The notes under the pieces: generated by a model
The model's database searches: none
Told to the model about the DNA's origin: nothing
What the model saw: only the letters and a program-made list of their open reading frames with translations
DNA from: Arthrobacter sp. N199823
GTDB lineage: Bacteria > Actinomycetota > Actinomycetes > Actinomycetales > Micrococcaceae
Assembly: GCF_002929705.1 (NCBI RefSeq)
Contig: NZ_PJIN01000002.1
Location: forward strand, 372,001-436,000
Direction: 5' to 3'
DNA: 64,000 nt
In this document: one piece after another, positions 36,468 through 44,482 of the stretch
How the letters are laid out: every line of letters starts with the position of its first letter
How positions within the stretch are numbered: position 1 is the first letter of the stretch
Made by a program: the position numbers and the translations under genes

Positions 36468-37472
36468 CTATTGCTGTCGCAGCCCAGCCTCCCGCAACAG
36501 GCTAATGAAGCGTTCCCGGTTCATCATTTCTTTCCATTCCCATCGGACAAAACCGCTGACCTGGGCTCGGATTTGGTTCTCGCGTTGCTTTTCCTTCATA
36601 ACACGATCCTGAATGGATAGGCCTCCGCCCCAGTCGTCACGCAAGTACTTGCCTTTGCCGTCAAATTCCCCGACAAGCTTGATCTTCTCGAACCAAAAGT
36701 CTGTGAAAGCGTCGCTGCCATCACGAAGAGTGAAGTGCTTTTGCAGCACGGGGGCGGGGAAACCAAACAAATGCATCTTGGCCCGACTGATTGATTCTCC
36801 AGCGGAGCCGGACAGTGGGTTCGCGAAACTGATGACCGACAGGGCACGTTTCCTAGCGGTAGCGTTTGGCAGATTGTCGGCTGCGACCATGAGATCTTCG
36901 CGCCGCAATGCTTGTCCCTGTGGGTAGGTACTTTGCCACAGGGGGTCGAATTGTGCGGAGTCCATAGTGGGCGGAGTGAAGTCATTGAACAAATGCTTCT
37001 TTTCGGGTGCGCGCAGGCTGGAATCGCAGATGGCCACGGCGTAGGGAAAATCGAGGGCGAGGATCAGTTGCACAACCGTGGTCAATTTGTCAGTGAGCAG
37101 GAACGGGCCGCACCTTTGGAGTCCATCAGTCATGGAGCCGCGATGCCTGATCACACCGTTTTCGTTTCGTCCGCCCAGCATCACGTCTGTCATGACATGC
37201 AGACGTTGGGGAGTGCCCACAATCCACAGTCCCCACAGAAGTGCTGCGCTCGCATGGCAGAGCACGGGCTGGCGTGAGGTCAGTGCCTGAAATGCAAGAA
37301 CATGTAGTCCATAGTTTTGTAAAGGGCTGAGTTCGCGGACGGCAGCAGTCTTTGCGTAAACGCCACGGCGCACACGGGTGAGCTCGCCGCTATTGCATAG
37401 TGCCACCAGCTGCCGGCGGTCCCGGCCGGACTTTTCGAAGTCCGATGGAAGAATCAGTCGTGGCATGCTCAT
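36468..37472 (-). CDS. AbiEi-type winged-helix protein with DUF559/PD-(D/E)XK-like nuclease domain
   Basis: 334 residues. Residues 12-45 resemble the N-terminal winged helix of AbiEi-family antitoxins (RRQLVALCNSGELTRVRRGVYA). The C-terminal 120 residues look like a DUF559/Vsr-type nuclease: GESISRAKMHLFGFP, VLQKHFTL, TDFWF and the catalytic-looking VGEFDGKGKY with EKQREN after it. Acidic and lysine residues for a PD-(D/E)XK site are all present. No AbiEii toxin partner adjoins, so a classical type IV toxin-antitoxin pair is not supported. The gene is enclosed by two inverted palindromic repeats. Role unknown; the ribosome site is weak. Confidence 0.78.
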   Translation of the reverse strand: MSMPRLILPSDFEKSGRDRRQLVALCNSGELTRVRRGVYAKTAAVRELSPLQNYGLHVLAFQALTSRQPVLCHASAALLWGLWIVGTPQRLHVMTDVMLGGRNENGVIRHRGSMTDGLQRCGPFLLTDKLTTVVQLILALDFPYAVAICDSSLRAPEKKHLFNDFTPPTMDSAQFDPLWQSTYPQGQALRREDLMVAADNLPNATARKRALSVISFANPLSGSAGESISRAKMHLFGFPAPVLQKHFTLRDGSDAFTDFWFEKIKLVGEFDGKGKYLRDDWGGGLSIQDRVMKEKQRENQIRAQVSGFVRWEWKEMMNRERFISLLREAGLRQQ

Positions 37473-37569
37473 AGTCCCAGCGTCTCACTGCAAAGATGCT
37501 CGAGAGACGTGCGAATATGATGCCTGTGGATAACTTTATAGTCCGCAGCGGAGCCCCAACATTGAATTT

Positions 37570-37629
37570 GGACGGCGCTTGCGGGAAAAGATGGCCGTAT
37601 ACAACCGTCTTTTCCCGCAAGCGCCGTCC
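37570..37629. repeat. 22-bp-stem palindromic repeat, copy B
   Basis: Arms 37570-37591 and 37608-37629 are identical to those of copy A. Loop GGCCGTATACAACC is close to the reverse complement of copy A's loop, and the flank CCGAATCC matches the opposite flank of copy A, so the two copies are in inverted orientation around the AbiEi-like gene. It also lies 18 bases after the ABC permease stop on the minus strand. Confidence 0.9.
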
Positions 37630-37647
37630 GAATCCGAGCTTCAGTGG

Positions 37648-40128
37648 CTAGTCCATGGCCAGGCCTGCAACGGGGGAGAGCTTGGCAGCGCGATGTGCCG
37701 GCACCACTGAGGCGAGGAGTCCCGCCACGGCGGCAACGACCACCACTGCCAGGATCTGGCCCCACGGGATCACGGCGGTGACATCTGCAAAGCTGCCAAG
37801 AGCCGACTGTGCTCCGGCCCAGCCGTAGACGGCACCAAGAACCGAGCCAATGATGGCCGCGACGCCGGCAATCAGCACAGCTTCCAGTGCCAACATGCCA
37901 CGCAATTGTCCGCGGGTCAGGCCAAGGGCCCGCAGCAGCGAGTTCTCCCGCGTCCGTTCCAGCACCGAGAGGGACAAGGTGTTGGCAACGCCGATCAGCG
38001 CGATGAACACGGCCACGGCCAGCAAGCCGGTGACCACCAGCAGCAGCATGTCGATGACCTGGTTGAACATGACCTTTTCCAGTACGGCGCCGTCAACCCG
38101 GTACTCGGAAACATTCAAGGCCCCGGTCAAAGCTGTCCGCAGATCCAAGAGAGCGTTGGCATCCAGTGATTCATCCACGGAGATCCACAGGGGCGCTCCC
38201 GTTTCTTTATACAGGGGGTCAGCTGCGGGCAGCGGTGCAAAGGTATCCAGGGAGACCAGCGCGCTATAGCCATCTGTTGTGGCGGGAGTGGCCGTGACGT
38301 TCGTGCTGAGCGTTCCGGCAACGACACTGCCGGAATCCACCTTGATGCTCTTGGGAATTACCGCGGAGGTGGGGCCTGGACGGTTAGCCGGGTTGGCCAG
38401 CACGGTGAGGGCATCGGCGTCGGATATTCCATAGACGTCAAGGGCTTGTCCACCCGCTTCCATGGTGCCCACCAATTCCAGTCGGGCAATGTGCTTGACC
38501 CCGGGGAGAGCAGCAGCCTTTGCCACCGCGCTGTCGGGAATGCGGGTGTCGCCAGGCAAGGTCCGCACCTGCAGATCCACCGGGTAGCTGCCGTCAAGCT
38601 CGGTGTCGAAAGCACTCCGAGCCGTCGCCGCACCGGTCATCATCATGGTCACCAGCGTGACACCGATAAGCAGCGCCGAGGCCGTCGCGGTTGTTCGGCG
38701 CGGATTGCGTACGGCGTTGGCCGCGGCCATCTTCCCCGGGACGCCGGCCGGGCGGGCCAGGGTTCCGGCGAGTGAGACCAGCTTCGGCACGAACAGCGTG
38801 GCGGCCATGAGGAAGCCGACAAAGGATGCCGCACCAGCAGGCAGTGCGATGAGCAAGTTCGCGGAGATCCCGCCGTACACCAGTCCGGCACCGCCAGCCA
38901 GGAGCAGAAGCACGCCAATGGACAGACGGAGTCGGCCGCCAGCGTTGTGCACCGAGGCGTCCTCGGCCGGGCGCAGCGCAGCCAGTGGGGCCACGGCTGT
39001 TGCCGCCCGGGCCGGAACTAGCGAGGCCAGGACCGTGATCAGCGTGCCCACCACCATGCCCGCAATGATGGCCGACGGCGGCACCGCCAACGTGGCGAAG
39101 GCAAAGTCCGGGTTCTGGCTCAGTAGGGTTAACACAAGTGCCATGGTGCCTGTGGCCGCCAAGACGCCCAGCACCGAGGCGACAAAGCCCACGATGAGTG
39201 CCTCGACAATGACCGAGTTCCGTACCTGGTTCCGGCTGGCACCAACACAGCGCAGCAGGGCAAGCTCGCGGGTGCGCTGAGCGACCAAGACTGAGAAGGT
39301 ATTGGAAACAACCAAGGCAGCAACCAGGAGCGCAACGCCTGCGAAAGCGAGCAGCACAATGGTCAGCTGGTCCTGGCCTCCGGTCAGGCTGGACACCATT
39401 TGGGTGGTTTTCTCATCAGCGGTCAGGATCTTCTCAACGGGCTGGCCGACTGCAGTAGCCAGGGCCGCCTTCGCGTCGGCAAGGGAGACTCCATCCTTGA
39501 GAAGGACCGAGATGGTGCTGAACCCGGCATCCGGTGAACTGAGCTTGCCAACTGCTGCCTCCGTGCCCACAAATTGGGCCATCCCCGAGGAAACTGGGTC
39601 AGCTGAAGCGGCGGTGATGCCTGAGACAGTGGCAGTCAGGGTGGGGATGGCAGCGGTGGTTGTGGGTTCGCCGGTGAAGGTGACCTTACTGCCAACGGAC
39701 AGCTTCTTGCGGTCTGCCGTGATGGCGTCAACAGCCACCTCCTGATCGTTGCCGGGCCACGCACCCGAGATCAAGGCCACTGGCTCCAAGGAAGGGGCGG
39801 CCGGCATATTGCGGAGAGTAGCTCCCAATGTGGTGCTTCCCAGCCCGGCTTGCAGGTACGTGGACTGCTGCGCATAAGATTCGGCGACGAGAGGTGAGGC
39901 AGCCACGGAGGCCGCGTGCGCCGTCGTGAGTGGATCATCGTAAGAAGAGGAGGCCACCAGATCGGCCTTGGCGTAGGCCTGCCCAATGCTGGCCTTCAGC
40001 GAGGCGCCCGTGGAGGCGTTGACCATCAGGGTTGCGGAGAGGAAGGCGACGGCCAATAGCACCGCTAAGGTGATGGCTATGAACCGTCTGGAGTGAGTTT
40101 TGAGTTGGCTAAGGGCGACCTGCAGCAT
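37648..40128 (-). CDS. ABC transporter permease, FtsX/MacB superfamily
   Basis: 826-residue membrane protein with two FtsX units: helix 1 (about 17-36), an extracytoplasmic domain, three helices (about 255-380), a middle pair of helices (about 400-450), a second extracytoplasmic domain (about 505-690) and three C-terminal helices (700-815). RTRELALLRCVGASRNQVR and RTRENSLLRALGLTRGQLR are the cytoplasmic coupling helices that contact the ATPase. The family exports lipoproteins, peptides or drugs, or does mechanotransmission; the cargo is not predictable. It follows the ATPase gene by three bases. Confidence 0.92.
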   Translation of the reverse strand: MLQVALSQLKTHSRRFIAITLAVLLAVAFLSATLMVNASTGASLKASIGQAYAKADLVASSSYDDPLTTAHAASVAASPLVAESYAQQSTYLQAGLGSTTLGATLRNMPAAPSLEPVALISGAWPGNDQEVAVDAITADRKKLSVGSKVTFTGEPTTTAAIPTLTATVSGITAASADPVSSGMAQFVGTEAAVGKLSSPDAGFSTISVLLKDGVSLADAKAALATAVGQPVEKILTADEKTTQMVSSLTGGQDQLTIVLLAFAGVALLVAALVVSNTFSVLVAQRTRELALLRCVGASRNQVRNSVIVEALIVGFVASVLGVLAATGTMALVLTLLSQNPDFAFATLAVPPSAIIAGMVVGTLITVLASLVPARAATAVAPLAALRPAEDASVHNAGGRLRLSIGVLLLLAGGAGLVYGGISANLLIALPAGAASFVGFLMAATLFVPKLVSLAGTLARPAGVPGKMAAANAVRNPRRTTATASALLIGVTLVTMMMTGAATARSAFDTELDGSYPVDLQVRTLPGDTRIPDSAVAKAAALPGVKHIARLELVGTMEAGGQALDVYGISDADALTVLANPANRPGPTSAVIPKSIKVDSGSVVAGTLSTNVTATPATTDGYSALVSLDTFAPLPAADPLYKETGAPLWISVDESLDANALLDLRTALTGALNVSEYRVDGAVLEKVMFNQVIDMLLLVVTGLLAVAVFIALIGVANTLSLSVLERTRENSLLRALGLTRGQLRGMLALEAVLIAGVAAIIGSVLGAVYGWAGAQSALGSFADVTAVIPWGQILAVVVVAAVAGLLASVVPAHRAAKLSPVAGLAMD

Positions 40129-40131
40129 GGC

Positions 40132-40884
40132 TTACGCCCCCAAGGATGCCAGCGAAGCCAGCACAGATTCGGCGGTCGGGTTATCCAAGGTACCCACTAA
40201 TGCGCCGTCGTTCATGAGCACCACGCGGTCGGCGTAGGAGGCGGCCACGGGGTCGTGGGTGACCATGATGATGCTCTGGCCCATTTCGCGCGAGGAGCGG
40301 CGCAGCATGCCTAGCACCTCTGCGCCGGAACGGGAATCGAGGTTGCCGGTGGGCTCGTCGCCGAAGATGACGTCGGGGCGGGTGAGCAGGGCGCGGGCCA
40401 CGGCGACGCGCTGCTGCTGGCCGCCGGAGAGCTCGTGCGGCTTGTGCGCCAGACGATCAACCAGACCCAATGTTTTGGTGATGAACGTGAACCATTCCTT
40501 GTCCACGGTGCCACCGGCCAGAGCCACGGGAAGGGTGATGTTGGCTTCCGCTGTCAGTGTGGGGACCAGATTGAAGGCCTGAAAGACGAAGCCGATCCGG
40601 TCACGGCGCAGCTGGGTTAACGCCTTGTCATTGAGCGCTGTCAGCTCGGTGTCGCCCAGGTGGATGGTGCCGCCGGTGACCGAATCAAGGCCTGCCAGAC
40701 AGTGCATCAGGGTGGACTTGCCTGAGCCGGAAGGGCCCATAATGGCTGTGAATTGGCCGGCCGGGAAATCCAGGTCCACGCCCTTGAGCGCTGTCACCTC
40801 GGTTTCTCCCTTGCCGTAGGTCTTGCGCAAACCGCGGGCCTGAACCGCCATGGTGCGTTGAATGTTCTCTGTTGTGATGGTCAT
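40132..40884 (-). CDS. ABC transporter ATP-binding protein, LolD/MacB type
   Basis: ATPase of 250 residues with Walker A GPSGSGKST (about 51-59), Q-loop FVFQAFNLVPTLTAEANI, signature LSGGQQQR, Walker B VIFGDEPTGNLD and the switch histidine in MVTHDPVAASYADRV. It pairs with the FtsX-type permease immediately downstream. The ATG has no well-placed ribosome site and sits six bases after a TAGGCT -10 element. Confidence 0.93.
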   Translation of the reverse strand: MTITTENIQRTMAVQARGLRKTYGKGETEVTALKGVDLDFPAGQFTAIMGPSGSGKSTLMHCLAGLDSVTGGTIHLGDTELTALNDKALTQLRRDRIGFVFQAFNLVPTLTAEANITLPVALAGGTVDKEWFTFITKTLGLVDRLAHKPHELSGGQQQRVAVARALLTRPDVIFGDEPTGNLDSRSGAEVLGMLRRSSREMGQSIIMVTHDPVAASYADRVVLMNDGALVGTLDNPTAESVLASLASLGA

Positions 40885-40896
40885 GGCTCCAGCCTA
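40885..40896 (-). promoter_or_regulatory. -10 element and leaderless start of the ABC exporter operon
   Basis: On the minus strand TAGGCT (40891-40896) lies six bases before the ATG at 40884, the same hexamer and spacing as at leuB. Confidence 0.45.
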
Positions 40897-41066
40897 ATTT
40901 CGGATGGCGTGGCGGGGATCGGAGCACGGTTGGAGATCTTTGGAATGTTCGACGCCGGTCCCTCCTACCGTAGTGGGAGGCGGCTGCCGCTGGGGTGCGG
41001 GAGGACGATTTCCTGAGGGCAAAGTTCCGCTGTCTCGAATCCGTTGGGAGGAGGAGAATTGTCAGC

Positions 41067-42179
41067 ATGGTCCAGGCGATGGATGACGGCGTGGCAGCAT
41101 ATTCGGACAGGGTGGTCGCTGCCGTGCTGGGCTACGCGGAACTGGCAAGCATTGCGTTGGGTGACGGGCTTGGCTGGTATGCCGCGCTTGCCGAAGCCGG
41201 CGGAGCAGGGCTGACGCCATCCGAGTTGGCAGCGGGTACCGGCACGCAGGAACGCTACGCGCGGGAATGGCTGGAACAACAAAGCGTGGCGGGCTTCGTC
41301 GGAGTGGTGCAGGACGCCGGGGGCGAGGACGCCGGAACAGCTCAGGATGCCGGGCCCCGTTTCATGCTGCCGCCCGGTGCCGCCGAGGTGCTGCTGCATC
41401 CGGACTCCCTCACAACTCTCATTCCTATGGTTCGCATGCTCTGGGCAGGGGTGGCGCAGCTGCCGGAACTGCTGCAGGCATATCGGCATGGCGGCGGCGT
41501 TGGCTGGGCGCAGATCGGCAGCGAGGCCCGCGAGTCGCAGGCTGCCTGCAACAAGCCGTGGTTTGACCAGCGGCTGGGTCCGGCACTGGCGTCCGTCCCG
41601 GAGATCCACCAGGTGCTGTCCCGGGAAGGAGCGCTGATCACCGACCTGGGTACCGGCTTCGGATGGTCCACATTGGCGCTGGCGAACGCCTACCCGGGCG
41701 CCGCCGTCGTCGGCATTGACATTGACGAGCCCTCGATCGAGCAGGCGCGGAAGAACGCGCGCCGCCGCGGCATGGAGGGCCGGGTCACGTTCCGCCTCGC
41801 CGACGCGGCGGACGCCGAGTCACCCGGCAGTCAAGACGCAGTCTTCATCTTTGAGGCGCTGCATGACATGCCGTTTCCCGTGCAGGTGCTGGCCGCAGTC
41901 CGCGCCATGGTGAAGCCCGACGGCGTGGTGGTGGTCATGGATGAAGCCGTCGCCGATGTGTTTGGCCCGGACGGTGACGAACTGGAGCGGCTCATGTATG
42001 CCTACAGCCTGTTCATCTGCCTGCCCGACAGCCTGTCGACCCCGGGATCGGCGGGCACGGGGACGGTGATGCGGCAATCGGTGCTGGAGGGATACGCGGC
42101 CGGGGCCGGCTATTCTGCAGTGGAGCGCCTGCCGATCGAGGACTTTTCCGCCTTCCGCTTTTACCGTCTGCACCTATAG
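41067..42179 (+). CDS. Class I SAM-dependent methyltransferase with N-terminal winged-helix-like domain
   Basis: 370 residues from the ATG at 41067, which has GGAGGAGGAG upstream; the frame is open to 40995. Residues 15-90 look like the winged-helix dimerisation domain of small-molecule methyltransferases (ALGDGLGWYAALAEAGGAGLTPSELAAGTG). The SAM-binding motif I is LITDLGTGFGWST (about 191-203), with IDIDEPSIEQARKNA as motif post-I and LADAADAESPG as motif II. The domain order resembles the Mycobacterium Rv2258c-type proteins, whose substrates are unknown. It is divergent from the ABC exporter operon. Confidence 0.88.
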   Translation: MVQAMDDGVAAYSDRVVAAVLGYAELASIALGDGLGWYAALAEAGGAGLTPSELAAGTGTQERYAREWLEQQSVAGFVGVVQDAGGEDAGTAQDAGPRFMLPPGAAEVLLHPDSLTTLIPMVRMLWAGVAQLPELLQAYRHGGGVGWAQIGSEARESQAACNKPWFDQRLGPALASVPEIHQVLSREGALITDLGTGFGWSTLALANAYPGAAVVGIDIDEPSIEQARKNARRRGMEGRVTFRLADAADAESPGSQDAVFIFEALHDMPFPVQVLAAVRAMVKPDGVVVVMDEAVADVFGPDGDELERLMYAYSLFICLPDSLSTPGSAGTGTVMRQSVLEGYAAGAGYSAVERLPIEDFSAFRFYRLHL

Positions 42180-42256
42180 GACGCCCGCAAGCCGTGGTTG
42201 GGCATGGAGATAGCACCTTTGGCAATTCTGCCCAATGTGGAGCTCACGCTCCAAAG

Positions 42257-42967
42257 CTATCCATCGAGTGTGCCGGGCGTGGCCAGCTGAGGTTCAGGGC
42301 GAAATTTCCGCAGCCAAAACTCGCTTTGGGCGATGTGCGCAGCGGTGGCAGTTGCCGCTGAGGCTGGGTCCCTGTTCCGGATGGCTTCAAGGATATCGCG
42401 GTGGCCCCTGTTGCTCACCTCGCGCACAGTTGCTCCTTCAACGCTGTCGAAGATGTTGAAATGCCGTCCGCGGGAACGGAACAAGCTCATGAGACCTGTC
42501 AATGTGGAATTTCCGCCGGCAGTACAGATGGCTTCGTGGAAGCGAGCATCCAGATCAGAAATGTCGCCTGAGTCTTCCGTGGCTTCCATTTTGGCCGTAA
42601 GGAAATCCAATTCGGCGAGAAGTTCCGGCGTGCACTTTGCTGCGGCTCCGGCAGCGGCGTGCGATTCGAGGGCGCGGCGTATTTCAAAGAGTTCAAGGAC
42701 GCTGTCAAACGGGAAGAGATCCACCAACAAAGCGAAGCCCTTGAGGATCTCGGCGGGTTCCAGCGAGGAAACGTAGGTACCGGATCCGTGCCTGGCCTCC
42801 ATGACGCCCAAGGCTGACATGGCTCTGATGGCCTCACGCAATGAGCTTCTTGAGACGCCCAGTTGCGCCGCCAGCTCTCCCTCAGGGGGGCACTTTTGGC
42901 CAGGTGCCAGCTCACCGGAGGCAATTTTGGCCCGCAGCCCCTGCATGGCCGTTTCCACTGCGCTCAC
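42257..42967 (-). CDS. GntR family regulator, FadR/FCD subfamily
   Basis: 236 residues: winged helix (CPPEGELAAQLGVSRSSLREAIRAM, then GVMEARHGSGTYV, about 26-66) and an all-helical FCD ligand domain (about 75-215) with the metal-binding pattern DARFHEAICTAGGN and a later H-x3-H (HRDILEAI, then AATAAH). AGGAG lies seven bases before the GTG start. It is divergent from the PLP-enzyme and transporter genes, and two candidate operators lie in the intergenic region, so it most likely represses that operon in response to its substrate. Confidence 0.92.
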   Translation of the reverse strand: MSAVETAMQGLRAKIASGELAPGQKCPPEGELAAQLGVSRSSLREAIRAMSALGVMEARHGSGTYVSSLEPAEILKGFALLVDLFPFDSVLELFEIRRALESHAAAGAAAKCTPELLAELDFLTAKMEATEDSGDISDLDARFHEAICTAGGNSTLTGLMSLFRSRGRHFNIFDSVEGATVREVSNRGHRDILEAIRNRDPASAATATAAHIAQSEFWLRKFRPEPQLATPGTLDG

Positions 42968-43032
42968 AGTTGAGCTCCTTAGCTAAGACGGCGGCACTAT
43001 CGCCGTTGACTGAATTCATCCTATGTGTTTAA

Positions 43033-43051
43033 AAAGTCATCGGACAGCTTT
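43033..43051. promoter_or_regulatory. Candidate GntR operator 1 (imperfect)
   Basis: AAAGTCATCGGACAGCTTT resembles operator 2 in its left half (AAAGTCATC) and outer TTT. It lies near the -35 position expected for the gntR gene. Confidence 0.4.
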
Positions 43052-43090
43052 GGTCTAAAGTCCATGGTCAGCGGGTTCAAATTGCAGAAC

Positions 43091-43119
43091 TTTACAAAGT
43101 CATCTGATGAATTTAGTCA
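43091..43119 (+). promoter_or_regulatory. Promoter with candidate GntR operator 2
   Basis: TTTACA (43091-43096), a 17-base spacer and TAGTCA (43114-43119) enclose the palindrome AAAGTCATCTGATGAATTT (43096-43114), whose core TCATC-T-GATGA is perfect. The shape fits FadR-subfamily sites. It is 63 bp from operator 1. Confidence 0.55.
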
Positions 43120-43192
43120 TTAAGGTCTTGTCTTTGCTGTGAGTGTGAGATAGCTTACGTGTATTCCATCTCGATTCAACAAAAGGTCTGAC

Positions 43193-44416
43193 GTGTCAAT
43201 CTCTGCCCCGAACGCCCTCAAAGCACCACCGGCCATGCTCACCCCGGAGGGTGCTCCGGCCATGTCCGATTGGTCCATGACCGCCACTAAGATTCACCTC
43301 AATCACGGTTCCTATGGGGCAGTTCCTATCGCGGCACAGCAGCATCAGCTGCGCCTCAAAGCAGAGATGGATTTGAATCCGTGCCCCTGGTTCATGGGTC
43401 AGGCTGACATGCTGGCGCAAACACGGGTGGGGATTGCCGAATTCCTGCGCGTGCCCGCTGACGACATGGCCTTGGTGATCAATGCCAGCGCCGGTGTCAC
43501 TGCCGTCTACAACTCGTTGCCCTTTGCTGAAGGCGCCGAAATTGTCACCACAGACCACACCTACGGTGCGGTGCTCGAGGGTGCAAAGCGTATTGCCCGT
43601 AAGCACAACGGCAAGGTAGCGGTGGCCTCGGTGCCACTAAACGCTGACGCCGCGTTAGTTGTAGAACTTGTCATGGCGCAGGTCAATGAACGTACTGCTC
43701 TTATTGTCATTGACCAGATCACCTCCGCCACGGCGCGCAGCTTTCCTGTGGTGGAGATCGCCGCCGCCGCCGGAAAGCTGGGGGTGCCGGTTCTAGTTGA
43801 CGGCGCCCATGCGCCGGGGGTGCTGGCAAAACCGGTTCCCGACTTTGACGGGTTCTGGGTTGGCAATCTTCACAAGTTTGGCTGCGCCCCTCGAGGCACA
43901 GCCGCATTGGTGGCCCGCGGACCGTTGCGGCATCACCTGACACCCTTGATCGATTCCTGGGGCTTCCCCTATACCTTCCCGGAGAGCTTTGACCATGTAG
44001 GCACCCAGGACATCACCTCCTGGATGGCAGCCAAAACGGCGTTTGACTCGTTGGAGGAGCGGTTCGGCTGGGACAACTACCGCACGTACGCGGCATCACT
44101 GGGTGACTACGGCCAGCACATTGTGCAGAATGCCTTCTCTGCTTTGACAGGAGTAGATGCATCGGTTGATGTCGGCATGCCAGTTGATCCGCTGCGTTTG
44201 ATCCGGTTACCCCGCGGTTTGGCCACAACGCACGAAGACTCACACGCTGTGCGCGCACTCATCTCCTCGGAACTGGACTTCGAAACGGCCATCACCACGT
44301 TCGGCGGAGCAGGTTATCTGCGGCTCTCCACTCATCTCTACAACACGCCAGCTGACTACGAGGCCTTCGCCGAACGTGCCGTTCCAGCGCTAGTCCGGCT
44401 CGCACAACAGCGATAA
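43193..44416 (+). CDS. Class V aminotransferase family PLP enzyme (isopenicillin N epimerase-like)
   Basis: 407 residues. The start region LNHGSYGAVP (about 36-45), the cofactor-contacting DQITSATARSFPV (174-186), VDGAHAPG (202-209; Asp203 and His206) and the Schiff-base lysine in WVGNLHKFGCAPRG (Lys228) match the branch annotated as isopenicillin N epimerase-like. Members include epimerases, lyases and desulfurases, so the reaction is open; true beta-lactam synthesis is not suggested by the context. GTG start with AAAGG upstream. It heads an operon with a sugar-type importer, so it probably acts on the imported, nitrogen-containing compound. Confidence 0.88.
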   Translation: MSISAPNALKAPPAMLTPEGAPAMSDWSMTATKIHLNHGSYGAVPIAAQQHQLRLKAEMDLNPCPWFMGQADMLAQTRVGIAEFLRVPADDMALVINASAGVTAVYNSLPFAEGAEIVTTDHTYGAVLEGAKRIARKHNGKVAVASVPLNADAALVVELVMAQVNERTALIVIDQITSATARSFPVVEIAAAAGKLGVPVLVDGAHAPGVLAKPVPDFDGFWVGNLHKFGCAPRGTAALVARGPLRHHLTPLIDSWGFPYTFPESFDHVGTQDITSWMAAKTAFDSLEERFGWDNYRTYAASLGDYGQHIVQNAFSALTGVDASVDVGMPVDPLRLIRLPRGLATTHEDSHAVRALISSELDFETAITTFGGAGYLRLSTHLYNTPADYEAFAERAVPALVRLAQQR

Positions 44417-44482
44417 CCGGATGAATACGCCACATTTTCTGCGCATCAAACAATCTCCGTACACCACATTGAAAGGTCAACA

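Noticed and set aside
36468-37472. Type IV toxin-antitoxin pair
   Set aside because: No AbiEii nucleotidyltransferase gene adjoins on either side.
43193-44416. Beta-lactam biosynthesis from the epimerase-like enzyme
   Set aside because: No synthetase or oxidase genes of that pathway are present, and the context is an ABC importer.
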